A stretch of 64,000 bases of DNA from an uncultured Eubacteriales bacterium (GTDB lineage Bacteria > Bacillota > Clostridia > Oscillospirales > Acutalibacteraceae), in assembly GCA_934729465.1 (NCBI GenBank), contig CAKVEP010000006.1, positions 35,354-99,353 of the forward strand, read 5' to 3'. Positions 16,455-25,580 of the stretch are shown in pieces (position 1 is the first letter of the stretch; the number at the start of each line of letters is the position of its first letter). Below the pieces are notes generated by a model, which worked only from the letters and a program-made list of their open reading frames with translations, did not search any database and had not been told where the DNA came from. Both the position numbers and the translations under genes were made by a program.

Positions 16455-16606
16455 CTCTTTTTTATGTCTAATAGCCTGTTTTTTAACTTTTAATTTTTTA
16501 ATTTAAATACATTTTACTTAGTACAAAAAATTACTTTATTTATCATATAATTATTAAACAAATCGCAAAATATGCCTTTTCAAACGTAATTTTAAAAAAA
16601 TTGTAT

Positions 16607-17401
16607 TTATAATTTTTGTCGAATTTTATCAAGAGAATTTAATCTTAGAACAGTATTATCCTTACATTTTATTAATAATTCTCCATTATTTGCTATATCT
16701 ACCATAATACCCTCTATGTGATTTCCGCCATAATTTACCTCTGCAGTTTTTCCTATCGACACACAATTTTTTCTATATTCACCTATAATTTCATCTGTTT
16801 CGGCGCTTAAATACAACTCCAAATTATTTAAAATTTCTGATATTAGTGTTTCTCTCTTTACTTTATTTTTTGTCGCTAAATAAAGTGATGTTGCAGTGTT
16901 TTTAATACTGTCGTAAAAATTTTCGCTATTACAATTAATCCCTATTCCAATAATTAACACATTATTATTCTCACCTTTAATTGATTCGCATAAAATTCCA
17001 CATACTTTTCTATTTTCAATTAATATGTCGTTAGGCCACTTAAGAGTTGCCTTACATTTGAAATGTAAATTTATGGCTTTCGACACAGCAAGACCAACAA
17101 CCAACGGCATAAAACTTTTAATAGTTTTATTTCCAAAATCTACTGCAACAGATATCAATATATCTTTTCCTTCTTGACATTCCCAATTATTCCCCAGTCT
17201 ACCTCTTCCGTTACTCTGGGTTTCTGACAAAAAAACACTTCCGTTAATAAAATTATTTCTAACCTCTCTTTTTGTCCAGTCATTCGTTGAATCAACTTCG
17301 TAAGCTATATTGATTTTTTTACCTATGTATGACGTTTTCAAATTTTTTTCAATCTCAAATTTTGAAATATTTCCTTGATTTTTTAATGTGTTATTAATCA
17401 T
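16607..17401 (-). CDS. birA: Biotin--[acetyl-CoA-carboxylase] ligase
   Basis: This enzyme joins biotin through biotinyl-5'-AMP to a lysine of the biotin carboxyl carrier protein. Signature motifs are SNGRGRLGNNW (about residues 82-92), LKWPNDI with its catalytic Lys, and VCGILCES. A C-terminal SH3-like domain follows. There is no N-terminal winged helix, so this is a group I ligase and not the repressor form. The gene is 264 residues long, has an ATG start and is transcribed leftwards, separate from the translocase. Confidence 0.94.
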   Translation of the reverse strand: MINNTLKNQGNISKFEIEKNLKTSYIGKKINIAYEVDSTNDWTKREVRNNFINGSVFLSETQSNGRGRLGNNWECQEGKDILISVAVDFGNKTIKSFMPLVVGLAVSKAINLHFKCKATLKWPNDILIENRKVCGILCESIKGENNNVLIIGIGINCNSENFYDSIKNTATSLYLATKNKVKRETLISEILNNLELYLSAETDEIIGEYRKNCVSIGKTAEVNYGGNHIEGIMVDIANNGELLIKCKDNTVLRLNSLDKIRQKL

Positions 17402-17469
17402 TTTTATACCTTCAATCCCCTCTTAACACATTTATTATATACTATTTTTTTAACTTTGTAATTATTCTC

Positions 17470-17498
17470 TTGCAATTAATACATTTATTTGATAAAAT
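17470..17498 (+). promoter_or_regulatory. Promoter of rpmB
   Basis: TTGCAA, a 17-base spacer and TAAAAT lie about 40 bases upstream of the L28 start. Confidence 0.75.
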
Positions 17499-17537
17499 TA
17501 ATTTGTCATGCAATAAACGTGATAGGAGGTAATTAGT

Positions 17538-17726
17538 ATGGCAAAATGTGATATATGCGGAAAAGGCTTAGTATTTGGTATAAAAGTTTCTCACTCTCAC
17601 AGGCGTTCAAATAGAACATGGAAACCTAACGTTAAACGTGTTAAAGCTGTTGTAAACGGAGCTTCTAAACGTGTATATGCTTGCACCCGTTGCTTACGTT
17701 CTGGTAAAGTAACTCGCAGCATATAG
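17538..17726 (+). CDS. rpmB: 50S ribosomal protein L28
   Basis: This 62-residue, Lys/Arg-rich ribosomal protein keeps the zinc-type cysteine pairs: CDICGKG near the N-terminus and CTRCLRSG near the C-terminus. The centre has SHSHRRSNRTWKPN. AGGAGG lies nine bases before the ATG. The gene is monocistronic between a promoter and a terminator. Confidence 0.97.
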   Translation: MAKCDICGKGLVFGIKVSHSHRRSNRTWKPNVKRVKAVVNGASKRVYACTRCLRSGKVTRSI

Positions 17727-17751
17727 TAATAATAATACAAAGCTATATAAA

Positions 17752-17784
17752 GGCTAAACCTAATTAAAACGGTTTAGCTTTTTT
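17752..17784 (+). terminator. Terminator of rpmB
   Basis: GCTAAACC and GGTTTAGC form a perfect 8-bp stem followed by six Ts. Confidence 0.9.
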
Positions 17785-17896
17785 ATATTTATTAATTAAA
17801 AAGTTTTTATAAAAATAAATTTCAGTCTTTTTAAAGAATATTCAATACTCTTTTTTGCATATAGATACCTTGTATATTATAACTGGAGGTATCAAA

Positions 17897-18838
17897 ATGA
17901 TAGAATTTTATCCTGAAGGATGGCTAATAAATAGTGATGAAAATAAAAATTTTTTGTCGTCACCTTCAAATCTTATAGAAGCTCAGCGCTGTGAAAAAAT
18001 TTTAGAGGCTCGTGCTATAGTGTGCGACAGCGAACATAATCTTATAGTTGATATGGGGTGTATGAAGGGAATAATCCCCAGAATAGAGGGTGCAATCGGT
18101 ATTCGTGAAGGGACTATAAGAGATATTGCCGTAATATCTAAAGTGAATAAACCCGTATGTTTTACTATAACGGGGTTCGAGAAAGACCAAAACGGAAAAA
18201 CAATCGCTAATTTATCCAGAAGAAAAGCTCAAGAGATATGTATGCAAGAATATGTGTCGAAATTAACCCCAGGCGACGTAATTTCGGCAAAGGTTACTCA
18301 CATGGAACCTTTTGGCGCTTTCGCCGACATCGGATGTGGTATTATTTCATTCCTTCCGATAGACGCTATATCTATATCAAGAATAAACCACCCAAAAGAA
18401 CGTTTTTTGGTTGGCGATGATATAAAAGTAATTGTAAAGTCAAATGAGAATGGCAGAATTAATTTAACTCACAAGGAACTACTGGGAACCTGGCAAGAAA
18501 ATGCAGATAAATTTTCAATAGGTGAAACTGTTGCGGGTGTTATAAGGTCAGTTGAGGATTACGGAATATTCGTTGAACTCACTCCCAATTTAGCAGGACT
18601 CGCAGAACTTAAAGAAGGAATTGTACCCGGTCAGCAGGCAAGCGTTTACATAAAAAATATAATTCCCGATAAAATGAAAATTAAGCTTGTTATTATAGAT
18701 ACCTTCGATTATGATTGCTCTACCCTCGAGCATAAATATTTTTTTGATGGCTCTCATATGGATTTGTTCACGTATTCACCATCAGGGTGCAACAAGATTA
18801 TACAGACTGATTTTACTAATCAAAACAAAGAGCAGTAA
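17897..18838 (+). CDS. S1 RNA-binding domain protein (clostridial S1-like)
   Basis: The 313 residues carry at least two S1 domains: about 125-195 (PGDVISAKVTHMEPFGAFADI) and about 205-275 (GETVAGVIRSVEDYGIFVEL). A divergent S1-like segment (ARAIVCDSEHNLIVDMG) lies before them. The ATG at 17897 sits behind GGAGGT. In Clostridia such proteins are often annotated as 30S ribosomal protein S1, and shorter forms probably bind mRNA or the ribosome. The last 45 residues are Asp/His-rich and unlike S1. The exact role is not known. Confidence 0.88.
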   Translation: MIEFYPEGWLINSDENKNFLSSPSNLIEAQRCEKILEARAIVCDSEHNLIVDMGCMKGIIPRIEGAIGIREGTIRDIAVISKVNKPVCFTITGFEKDQNGKTIANLSRRKAQEICMQEYVSKLTPGDVISAKVTHMEPFGAFADIGCGIISFLPIDAISISRINHPKERFLVGDDIKVIVKSNENGRINLTHKELLGTWQENADKFSIGETVAGVIRSVEDYGIFVELTPNLAGLAELKEGIVPGQQASVYIKNIIPDKMKIKLVIIDTFDYDCSTLEHKYFFDGSHMDLFTYSPSGCNKIIQTDFTNQNKEQ

Positions 18839-18855
18839 TATATATTAAAATATTA

Positions 18856-18899
18856 AACACAGTACACATAGCGTTATAAACCGTTAAGTGTACTGTGTT
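18856..18899. terminator. Bidirectional terminator between the S1-like gene and gshA
   Basis: AACACAGTACAC and GTGTACTGTGTT form a perfect 12-bp stem enclosing a second possible small hairpin. It lies between two converging stop codons. Confidence 0.8.
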
Positions 18900-18902
18900 A
18901 TT

Positions 18903-20183
18903 TTACATTGAATAATATTTCGAAAGCATTACGCCCTTTTTAACATAATCATTTTTAAATTTGCCGTAAACCTGATTTGCATACCTTATTTCAGGGTTTA
19001 ATACCCTTTGTTTAACCTGAGAAATCGTAGAACAAATATCCTCTCTGTTAAGCTTTTTAAATAAAAATTCCATGTCTTGCAATATACTCAAAGCTTTTTC
19101 GGTCAGTAGCACGCTTTCCCCTTCTGTGTTTATATATAGGTTCCCACAATCAAAACTTGCCGATTTTTTATGATTTTCCGTAGCTTTAACTTGTAAATCT
19201 GCCGTAAAATCGACGTCTTGTTTAAGCGTCAAGTAAATAATAAACCAGTGAATAAAGTTAAGGTCTTGCTTGTATATGCCTAATTTTGTTAAAGGATTTA
19301 AGTCAAACATACGTAGCTCTATGTGGTCTGCTCCGTTTTTCTTTAAATTTTCAAGCGAATTTTTCCCCGGAGGTTTTATCCTAACCGGCGTATACCACTC
19401 ACTCTCAGCGTAAATAACGCCATCTTCAACATATTTTTTCAAGCTGCTTACGTAGCTATCAATACTAGAATAATCCACTGTCAACACGGATTTATTCCAA
19501 TAGCCTTTCACTCCATTACGCATTGAACTTTCTCCGTTAAAACAAGTCTCTCCGTAACTCCCGTAGCTTCTCAGCGATATATCAAAAATCGGACTAGCCG
19601 CCGTTAAATATACAAGTAACCAACTATTTAAGGCTACTTTTTTAGCTAAATTTATGTACAAATCGTTCTTAAATTTCGTATAATCGCTTTCTGAACTTGC
19701 ATCAAATAACAATCTTACAAACTTTTCAGAATAGGAATAATTAAAATGTATTCCGCAGTATAGCATCCTTCTTTTATCGTATTTTTTAGCTAAATATTCT
19801 TTGTAAACGTCTTCCTTTGCATTACCTTCTTCGTCATATTCGCTACATCTACTAACTTTTATCTCATACTCATTCGATATATAGGGTGGATTACTAAATG
19901 CCCATATATATTCTTTCTCTTCCATATTTTTTAGACGTGTTCTTATTTTGTTATCTATTAAATTTACTTTGTTATATAGCTCGTCTATCGTGCTACACAC
20001 CGGACTCGCAATTTCAATTTGACTTTCACAAAAATCTTTTCCTATATTGTCATCTTTTTCAAACGGGTGACTGCTTTGGCTGATAAATCCGCTCTCTCTT
20101 GTTCTAATATTCTCCCTTTCCAAGCCAAACTTGCCTTGAAATAAACTATCATCAAATATTTCATATAAAAAGTTTTGTGCCAT
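18903..20183 (-). CDS. gshA: Glutamate--cysteine ligase
   Basis: This enzyme makes gamma-glutamylcysteine, the first step of glutathione synthesis. FGLERENIR, the following S-Q-S-S-H-P and DFCESQIEIASP match the glutamate-binding core of the GshA half of GshAB proteins. The ATP-grasp GshB half of bifunctional enzymes is absent: 426 residues instead of about 750. The ATG at 20183 is used; a TTG six codons upstream is in frame. No gshB is in the window, so the product could be gamma-Glu-Cys itself, or gshB may lie elsewhere. It is monocistronic. Confidence 0.9.
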   Translation of the reverse strand: MAQNFLYEIFDDSLFQGKFGLERENIRTRESGFISQSSHPFEKDDNIGKDFCESQIEIASPVCSTIDELYNKVNLIDNKIRTRLKNMEEKEYIWAFSNPPYISNEYEIKVSRCSEYDEEGNAKEDVYKEYLAKKYDKRRMLYCGIHFNYSYSEKFVRLLFDASSESDYTKFKNDLYINLAKKVALNSWLLVYLTAASPIFDISLRSYGSYGETCFNGESSMRNGVKGYWNKSVLTVDYSSIDSYVSSLKKYVEDGVIYAESEWYTPVRIKPPGKNSLENLKKNGADHIELRMFDLNPLTKLGIYKQDLNFIHWFIIYLTLKQDVDFTADLQVKATENHKKSASFDCGNLYINTEGESVLLTEKALSILQDMEFLFKKLNREDICSTISQVKQRVLNPEIRYANQVYGKFKNDYVKKGVMLSKYYSM

Positions 20184-20379
20184 AATTATCTCACATCCCA
20201 ATTTATTTTTGTGTAAATCACATAACAGCCGTGTATTGTTTGTGTCAAAACATAATATTCATTAGCAGCAAATTATGTTACAAAAAAATATTTAATACAA
20301 TTATTTTTTATACGTCTTAATTGTATATAGTGAATTCTAACATTATAAATTTAGAATGTCAATTTAAATTTGTGCTTTT

Positions 20380-20416
20380 TAAAAGCAAATAAGGTCACGC
20401 ATAACTATGCATGACC
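20380..20416 (-). terminator. Terminator of rplI
   Basis: On the minus strand GGTCATGCAT and ATGCGTGACC form a 10-bp stem (one G-T pair), followed by TTATTTGCTTTT. Confidence 0.75.
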
Positions 20417-20441
20417 CGAAAATACTTCTATAAAATATATG

Positions 20442-20888
20442 CTACTCTTCCACAACATCAACCGTAAGATTTGCGACAATATTTGGATAAACTTCCACTT
20501 TTATACTATAAGAACCAAGCGTTCTTATTTCGTTTTCTAAAGAAATCTTTCTTTTGTTAACTTTAACATCATATTTCTCATTTATTTTTTCTGCAATCTC
20601 TTTAGAAGTTATAGAACCAAAAAGCTTGCCTTCAACTCCGGATTTTGCCGTAATTTTTACTCTTCCGTCATTTATCTTTAAGCATACGTTTTTAGCTTCT
20701 TTTTCCGCTTCTTGTTTCTTAAACTGAATAGCTTCTTCGGCTGCTTTAGCCTCATTCAAAGCTTGTGTCGTAGCTTCCTTCGCAAGACCTCTAGGTATTA
20801 AAAAATTTTTTGCGTATCCGTCAGATATGTCTAATATCTGACCTTTTTTCATATTTTTGTTCACATCAGATAATATTACTACTTTCAT
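20442..20888 (-). CDS. rplI: 50S ribosomal protein L9
   Basis: A 148-residue ribosomal protein with the N-terminal L9 fold (MKVVILSDVNKNMKKGQI..., GYAKNFLIPRGLA), a long central helix rich in Ala/Glu/Lys, and the C-terminal RNA-binding domain. It follows gdpP by about 20 bases, the usual gdpP-rplI pair, and ends at a terminator. The replicative helicase gene that often comes next is instead at 4980-6347. Confidence 0.97.
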   Translation of the reverse strand: MKVVILSDVNKNMKKGQILDISDGYAKNFLIPRGLAKEATTQALNEAKAAEEAIQFKKQEAEKEAKNVCLKINDGRVKITAKSGVEGKLFGSITSKEIAEKINEKYDVKVNKRKISLENEIRTLGSYSIKVEVYPNIVANLTVDVVEE

Positions 20889-20907
20889 ATTTACCCCTCA
20901 CCCTCAT

Positions 20908-22857
20908 TTATTTAGGAATAGCCACCTTATTTATTATATCAACGAGCTGACCTTTAACGCTATCCATATCGCTATTTTCAACCTGCGCTCCGGCCATAGT
21001 TTGGTGTCCTCCACCGCCCATTTGCTCCATTAATACCTGAACATTTACATCTCCCATTGACCTAGCCGAAATATTTACCACGCCATTTGATGAGTATAAC
21101 ACAAACGAAGCCTTAACGTTTTGAACGTCGAGCAATTCATCCGCCGCTTGAGAACAAGACACCCTTTCGTTATCCTTTATGTTTTCTATACACGTTACAG
21201 CACAATTATTTATAATCTCGGCATTAGATATTAACTTACACTTCAATTTATACGTTTCTATAGAATTTGAAAACATCTTTTTAACCCTCACCGGGTCTGC
21301 GCCCTTACGCTTTAAGTACGCCGCCGCTTCAAATGTCCTCACACCGGTTTTTAGTACAAAATTTTTAGTATCCAACATTATCCCCGCAAGAAGACATTCC
21401 GCTTCTAATTTTTTAATTCCTTTGTCGCCCATATACTGAACAATTTCAGTTACCATTTCAGCCGTCGACGAAGCAAAAGGCTCGTGGTAAAATATCACCG
21501 CATTAGATATATGATTAACCATCATTCTGTGGTGGTCTATGACCACTATGTTACTACATTTTTTGTACAGCTCACTGCTCTCCAAAAACTCTTCCGAATG
21601 CGTGTCAACTATTATCAGCAACGTTTTTTCGTTTACTAACCCCATTGCCCTATCAGGATTTATAAAAATCGTCTTGCCAAGCTTATCCTCAACATACGAT
21701 ATTGTACTTTTAGCCATCGTGTGTTCCCTATCAGCAACAATATATGCAGCTTTATTTTTCACTATATTGCACACATTCCATAAACCAACCGCTGAACCTA
21801 TACTATCCAAATCGGAAAATTTATGACCCATTATAAGTACTCCATCGCTCGACGAAATCTGTTCAGACAACGTTGATGCTATGACTCTGGTTCTTACCTT
21901 GCTTCTTTTTTCGACGCCCTTAGACACTCCCCCAAAGAACTTATAAAAACCGCCTTTCTTTATAGCAACTTGGTCTCCGCCCCTTCCGAGCGCCATATCC
22001 AATGCACTTTTTGCCATTTGCTCATTTTCAGAAAACGTTTTAGCTCCTCTGCCTATCCCCATAGACAGCGTTGCCCATCTATGCTCATCTATTTTTATAT
22101 TATGAATATAATCAAGTATCTTAAAATTGTCGTTAATCGCAAGCTTTAAATCACGCTCTTCAATTATTATCATGTATTTCCCGTCATTGAGCTTTTTCAT
22201 AAAGCCTGTTGTTTTAGACACCCAATCCTGCAACACATTCTCAACCATTAACAATAATTGAGCATCCTGACCATCAGTACTGTCATGTTTCAGCTCCTCT
22301 CTATTGTCAAAGAGCGCCAAAACTACTGCCGGTCTGCTTTCAAAATATTCTTTTGTTATATTTTTATATCTCGTATTCTCCAAAAAATACAATATAATAA
22401 TTCCGTCAAGTTGAGTTCCGTATATAGTATATTTACTTTCGTTAATTTCAACGTCTAGGCTACTTCTCCCAAGTAATTCCTTGGCTGTGTGTCCCGACAA
22501 AAATTGAATTATTGTTTCTCCAACACAATCTTTCCCCATACTAACAGTATTCCTGAACAAGGCATTACATTCAATTATTTCATCATATTCCCCGAGCGCT
22601 ACGCATGGAATAGGTATTTTTTCCAGCATATCCATACTTTCAACATTAATAGACGAATTAATGCTAAGCAGTACCTTAGATAAATATTCCTTAAATTTAT
22701 CGAATTTTAATTTAACAAATATAAAGCTTGAAACAGATATCACAACGAAAAGCAGAAATAACCTTAAATCATAAAACGCACTTGCTACTGTCATTAAAAA
22801 CATTACAGCAACCAGAACGAAAAAAGGCGGATAAACTACCCAAATATTTTTTTTCAC
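20908..22857 (-). CDS. gdpP: Cyclic-di-AMP phosphodiesterase GdpP
   Basis: This membrane enzyme hydrolyses c-di-AMP to pApA. It has 649 residues. Two transmembrane helices lie within about residues 8-52, followed by a PAS-like domain, a degenerate GGDEF domain (about 170-305) and DHH/DHHA1 domains. Metal and catalytic motifs are visible: FSDLDSIGSA, VDTHSEEF, DHHRMM and GGGGHQTMAGA. The start is GTG with AGGAG upstream. It is coupled with rplI downstream and follows the RNase J gene after 60 bases, so the three may share a transcript. Confidence 0.97.
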   Translation of the reverse strand: MKKNIWVVYPPFFVLVAVMFLMTVASAFYDLRLFLLFVVISVSSFIFVKLKFDKFKEYLSKVLLSINSSINVESMDMLEKIPIPCVALGEYDEIIECNALFRNTVSMGKDCVGETIIQFLSGHTAKELLGRSSLDVEINESKYTIYGTQLDGIIILYFLENTRYKNITKEYFESRPAVVLALFDNREELKHDSTDGQDAQLLLMVENVLQDWVSKTTGFMKKLNDGKYMIIIEERDLKLAINDNFKILDYIHNIKIDEHRWATLSMGIGRGAKTFSENEQMAKSALDMALGRGGDQVAIKKGGFYKFFGGVSKGVEKRSKVRTRVIASTLSEQISSSDGVLIMGHKFSDLDSIGSAVGLWNVCNIVKNKAAYIVADREHTMAKSTISYVEDKLGKTIFINPDRAMGLVNEKTLLIIVDTHSEEFLESSELYKKCSNIVVIDHHRMMVNHISNAVIFYHEPFASSTAEMVTEIVQYMGDKGIKKLEAECLLAGIMLDTKNFVLKTGVRTFEAAAYLKRKGADPVRVKKMFSNSIETYKLKCKLISNAEIINNCAVTCIENIKDNERVSCSQAADELLDVQNVKASFVLYSSNGVVNISARSMGDVNVQVLMEQMGGGGHQTMAGAQVENSDMDSVKGQLVDIINKVAIPK

Positions 22858-22917
22858 AATTTATCACTCTCCTGAAAGGGCTAATCTCGTAATATATGGG
22901 AATTATATAATTTCGCC

Positions 22918-24840
22918 TTAAACCTCCATAATTATCGGTAAAATTACGGGGTTTCTTCTTGTGCGGTCGTGGAACAATTTATATAAATCGTCCCTTACCT
23001 TAGATTTTAATGTACTCCAATCTCTTAAATTCTGTTCTGCACAATGCTCCAAGGCTCTCAAAGCAACATATCTTGCTTCTTCCATAAGCTTCTCAGACTC
23101 CCTAACATAGACGAATCCTCTAGACACAATGTCAGGACCAGCTATAACATGTTTATCCATAGAATCAAGCGTTGCAACGGCAACTATTAAGCCATCTTGA
23201 CCCAAGTGTTTCCTATCTTTCAACACGATACTTCCAACATCGCCAACACCTATTCCATCGACCAAAACAAGCTCTGATGGCACTTGACCAACTTTTTTCA
23301 TTCCGTTTTTACTTATTTCAAGCATATCACCCGTGTCGCCAATAAAAACATTTTCCTCGCCAATTCCCATGCTTATCGCTATATCAGCATGTTTTTTGAG
23401 ATGTTTTCTTTCGCCGTGGACAGGTATAAAAAACTTAGGCTTAACTAATCCTTGAATTATCTTTAGCTCTTCTTGACAAGCGTGACCTGAAACGTGGATT
23501 TCATACATAGATTCATATATTACTTCGCATCCCAATTTCATCAATTCATTAACTACAGTTCCAACTGTTTTTTCATTTCCCGGTATTGGATTTGCGGATA
23601 TGATTATGAAATCTTCAGGACCCACTTCAACCTTCTTATGCTCCGAAAAAGCCATTCTGTATAGCGCAGACATAGGTTCGCCTTGACTTCCCGTCGTTAC
23701 CAAAACAACTTCTCCCTTTGAATATTTATTAAGCATATCAATATCTATTATGACCTCGTCAGGAGCCTCCAAATAATTGAGCTGTTTTGCTATAGTAACG
23801 TAATTTATCATGCTTCTACCGGAAAATGCTACTTTTCTTCCGTGTTTTATTGCACAGTTAATAATTTGTTGGATTCTTCCAACGTTAGATGCAAATGTAG
23901 CAATTATTATTCGTTTGTCTTCAGCCTTCTGGAACAGCATCTCAAACGACTCATTTATTTTTCTTTCCGTCATTGTGTAACCGGGTCTGTCGGCATTAGT
24001 GGAGTCTGCCATAAGAGCCAATACTCCTTTTTTGCCTAGTTCAGCAAACTTTGCTAAATCTATCATTTCACCTCTTGCGGGAGTACAATCTATTTTAAAG
24101 TCGCCTGTATGCACAATCGTCCCTGCCGGAGATTTTATCGCAACCGCAACCGCATCTGGAATAGAATGGTTTACATGAATAAACTCTATCGACATACAAC
24201 CAAGTTTTATTGTTTGTCCCACTGATACCGTGTTTAATTTGGCACTTCCATAAAGTTTGTGTTCTTTCAATTTGCTGCTTATAAGCCCCATTGTAAGCGC
24301 CGTTCCGTAAATTGGTACATTCACCCTATTTAACAAATACGGAACTGCTCCTATGTGGTCTTCATGACCGTGAGTAATTACTAAACCACGTATTTTTTCT
24401 CTATTAGCTTCTAAATATGAAAAGTCCGGAATAACCAAATCTACTCCTAACATCTCTCCGTCAGGAAATGCCATACCGCAGTCTAATATAATTATGTCAT
24501 CTCCGAACTCAAATGCGGTTATATTTTTCCCGATTTGGTTTAGACCACCTAAAAATACTATTTTCATTGATGGTGCAGAATTATTATTTTTCCCACGTCT
24601 ACCATATGAAGTCCTTCTTCTTGGCACTGGTTTATTGTTATCAAAATCTGCTTGAGCCTCTATTTTATCAGCGCTCGCATTATTTACCATGGTTCTTACG
24701 TTATTATCTTTTCTTTCTCCATAATTTTTTCTAGGTCTGTTAGTCCTTCTAGTCCTCTTTTCGCCCTTTGGAACTACATTCCCCTCATTTGTTACATTAT
24801 TATTAACATTTTTTATATTTTCTTCTAAATTATTCGACAC
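22918..24840 (-). CDS. rnj: Ribonuclease J
   Basis: This metallo-beta-lactamase/beta-CASP ribonuclease has 5'-3' exo- and endonuclease activity in mRNA decay and rRNA maturation. THGHEDHIGAVPYLL is the metal motif, and GTIVHTGDFK, ANPIPGNE and VSGHA(C)QEEL follow as expected. An unusually long, Asn/Arg-rich disordered N-terminus of about 85 residues precedes the catalytic domain (FLGGLNQIGKN). The GTG start has GGAGG upstream. With a single gene in the window, J1 and J2 cannot be told apart. Confidence 0.96.
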   Translation of the reverse strand: MSNNLEENIKNVNNNVTNEGNVVPKGEKRTRRTNRPRKNYGERKDNNVRTMVNNASADKIEAQADFDNNKPVPRRRTSYGRRGKNNNSAPSMKIVFLGGLNQIGKNITAFEFGDDIIILDCGMAFPDGEMLGVDLVIPDFSYLEANREKIRGLVITHGHEDHIGAVPYLLNRVNVPIYGTALTMGLISSKLKEHKLYGSAKLNTVSVGQTIKLGCMSIEFIHVNHSIPDAVAVAIKSPAGTIVHTGDFKIDCTPARGEMIDLAKFAELGKKGVLALMADSTNADRPGYTMTERKINESFEMLFQKAEDKRIIIATFASNVGRIQQIINCAIKHGRKVAFSGRSMINYVTIAKQLNYLEAPDEVIIDIDMLNKYSKGEVVLVTTGSQGEPMSALYRMAFSEHKKVEVGPEDFIIISANPIPGNEKTVGTVVNELMKLGCEVIYESMYEIHVSGHACQEELKIIQGLVKPKFFIPVHGERKHLKKHADIAISMGIGEENVFIGDTGDMLEISKNGMKKVGQVPSELVLVDGIGVGDVGSIVLKDRKHLGQDGLIVAVATLDSMDKHVIAGPDIVSRGFVYVRESEKLMEEARYVALRALEHCAEQNLRDWSTLKSKVRDDLYKLFHDRTRRNPVILPIIMEV

Positions 24841-25057
24841 AAAACAACCTCCATAAATTTTATTTTTTTGTTTATATTATAATTTTACTAAATTAATAAT
24901 CAAAAAACCGAATTCAAATTAAATTATAACCATTAATTCCGAACAACCATGTACTTTTAATTTTACTACTATACAAATTTATTGTCAATACAAACCTCAT
25001 ATGTTATACATACCAATTTAAAATCTTACGTGGAATAATAATAAAAAGTGGAAATAT

Positions 25058-25086
25058 TTGATATTTTTACTGTTGTGCTGTATAAT
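25058..25086 (+). promoter_or_regulatory. Promoter of rnhA
   Basis: TTGATA, a 17-base spacer and perfect TATAAT lie 33 bases upstream of the TTG start. The remaining bases of the 24841-25057 gap are AT-rich without a clear signal. Confidence 0.8.
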
Positions 25087-25119
25087 CGAAACATGATTTT
25101 TCATCGAGGAGGTAGTACA

Positions 25120-25566
25120 TTGAAAAACGTTCAAATTTTTACCGATGGAGCTTGTAGCGGTAATCCGGGTCCCGGAGGCTGGGGGGCAATATTAAAATAT
25201 GGACAGCATCAAAAAGAAATTTCCGGATTTCAAGCACAAACCACCAACAACCGCATGGAACTTACCGCTGTGATAAACGCTCTGAGCCTGCTCAAAGAAC
25301 CTTGTAATGTTACTGTTTTTACCGATTCTCAATATGTGTGTAACGCCATAAAGAACGGCTGGGCTGTTAAATGGAAAAATAATAATTGGAAACGCAGCAA
25401 AAACGAACCCGCCTTGAATGCTGATTTGTGGGAAACTCTTTTAAATCTCCTCGAAATACACAGCGTAGAATTAAATTGGGTAAAGGGACATGCTGGTCAC
25501 CCTGAAAATGAAAGGTGCGACGAATTAGCCGTAACCGCAATTAAAAAAGCTAAAGATTTAAATTAA
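25120..25566 (+). CDS. rnhA: Ribonuclease HI
   Basis: This enzyme degrades the RNA strand of RNA-DNA hybrids. All catalytic residues are in place: Asp in FTDGACSGNPGPGGW, Glu in NNRMELTAV, Asp in TDSQYV, His in VKGHAGHPENE and Asp in CDELA. The frame is open further upstream, but AGGAGGTAGTACA places the TTG at 25120 as start (148 residues). Its stop codon lies inside the loop of a terminator that it shares with the converging gene. Confidence 0.96.
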   Translation: MKNVQIFTDGACSGNPGPGGWGAILKYGQHQKEISGFQAQTTNNRMELTAVINALSLLKEPCNVTVFTDSQYVCNAIKNGWAVKWKNNNWKRSKNEPALNADLWETLLNLLEIHSVELNWVKGHAGHPENERCDELAVTAIKKAKDLN

Positions 25567-25580
25567 ATCTTTAGCTTTTA
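25547..25580. terminator. Bidirectional terminator overlapping the ends of rnhA and the sugar dehydratase gene
   Basis: AAAGCTAAAGATTTA pairs with TAAATCTTTAGCTTT in a perfect 15-bp stem with A/T flanks. Both converging genes end in or beside it. Confidence 0.85.

Noticed and set aside
25120..25566. Signal or targeting extension of RNase HI in the longer frame from 25048
   Set aside because: That region contains the promoter -10 box and the ribosome binding site of the TTG start, so it is untranslated.
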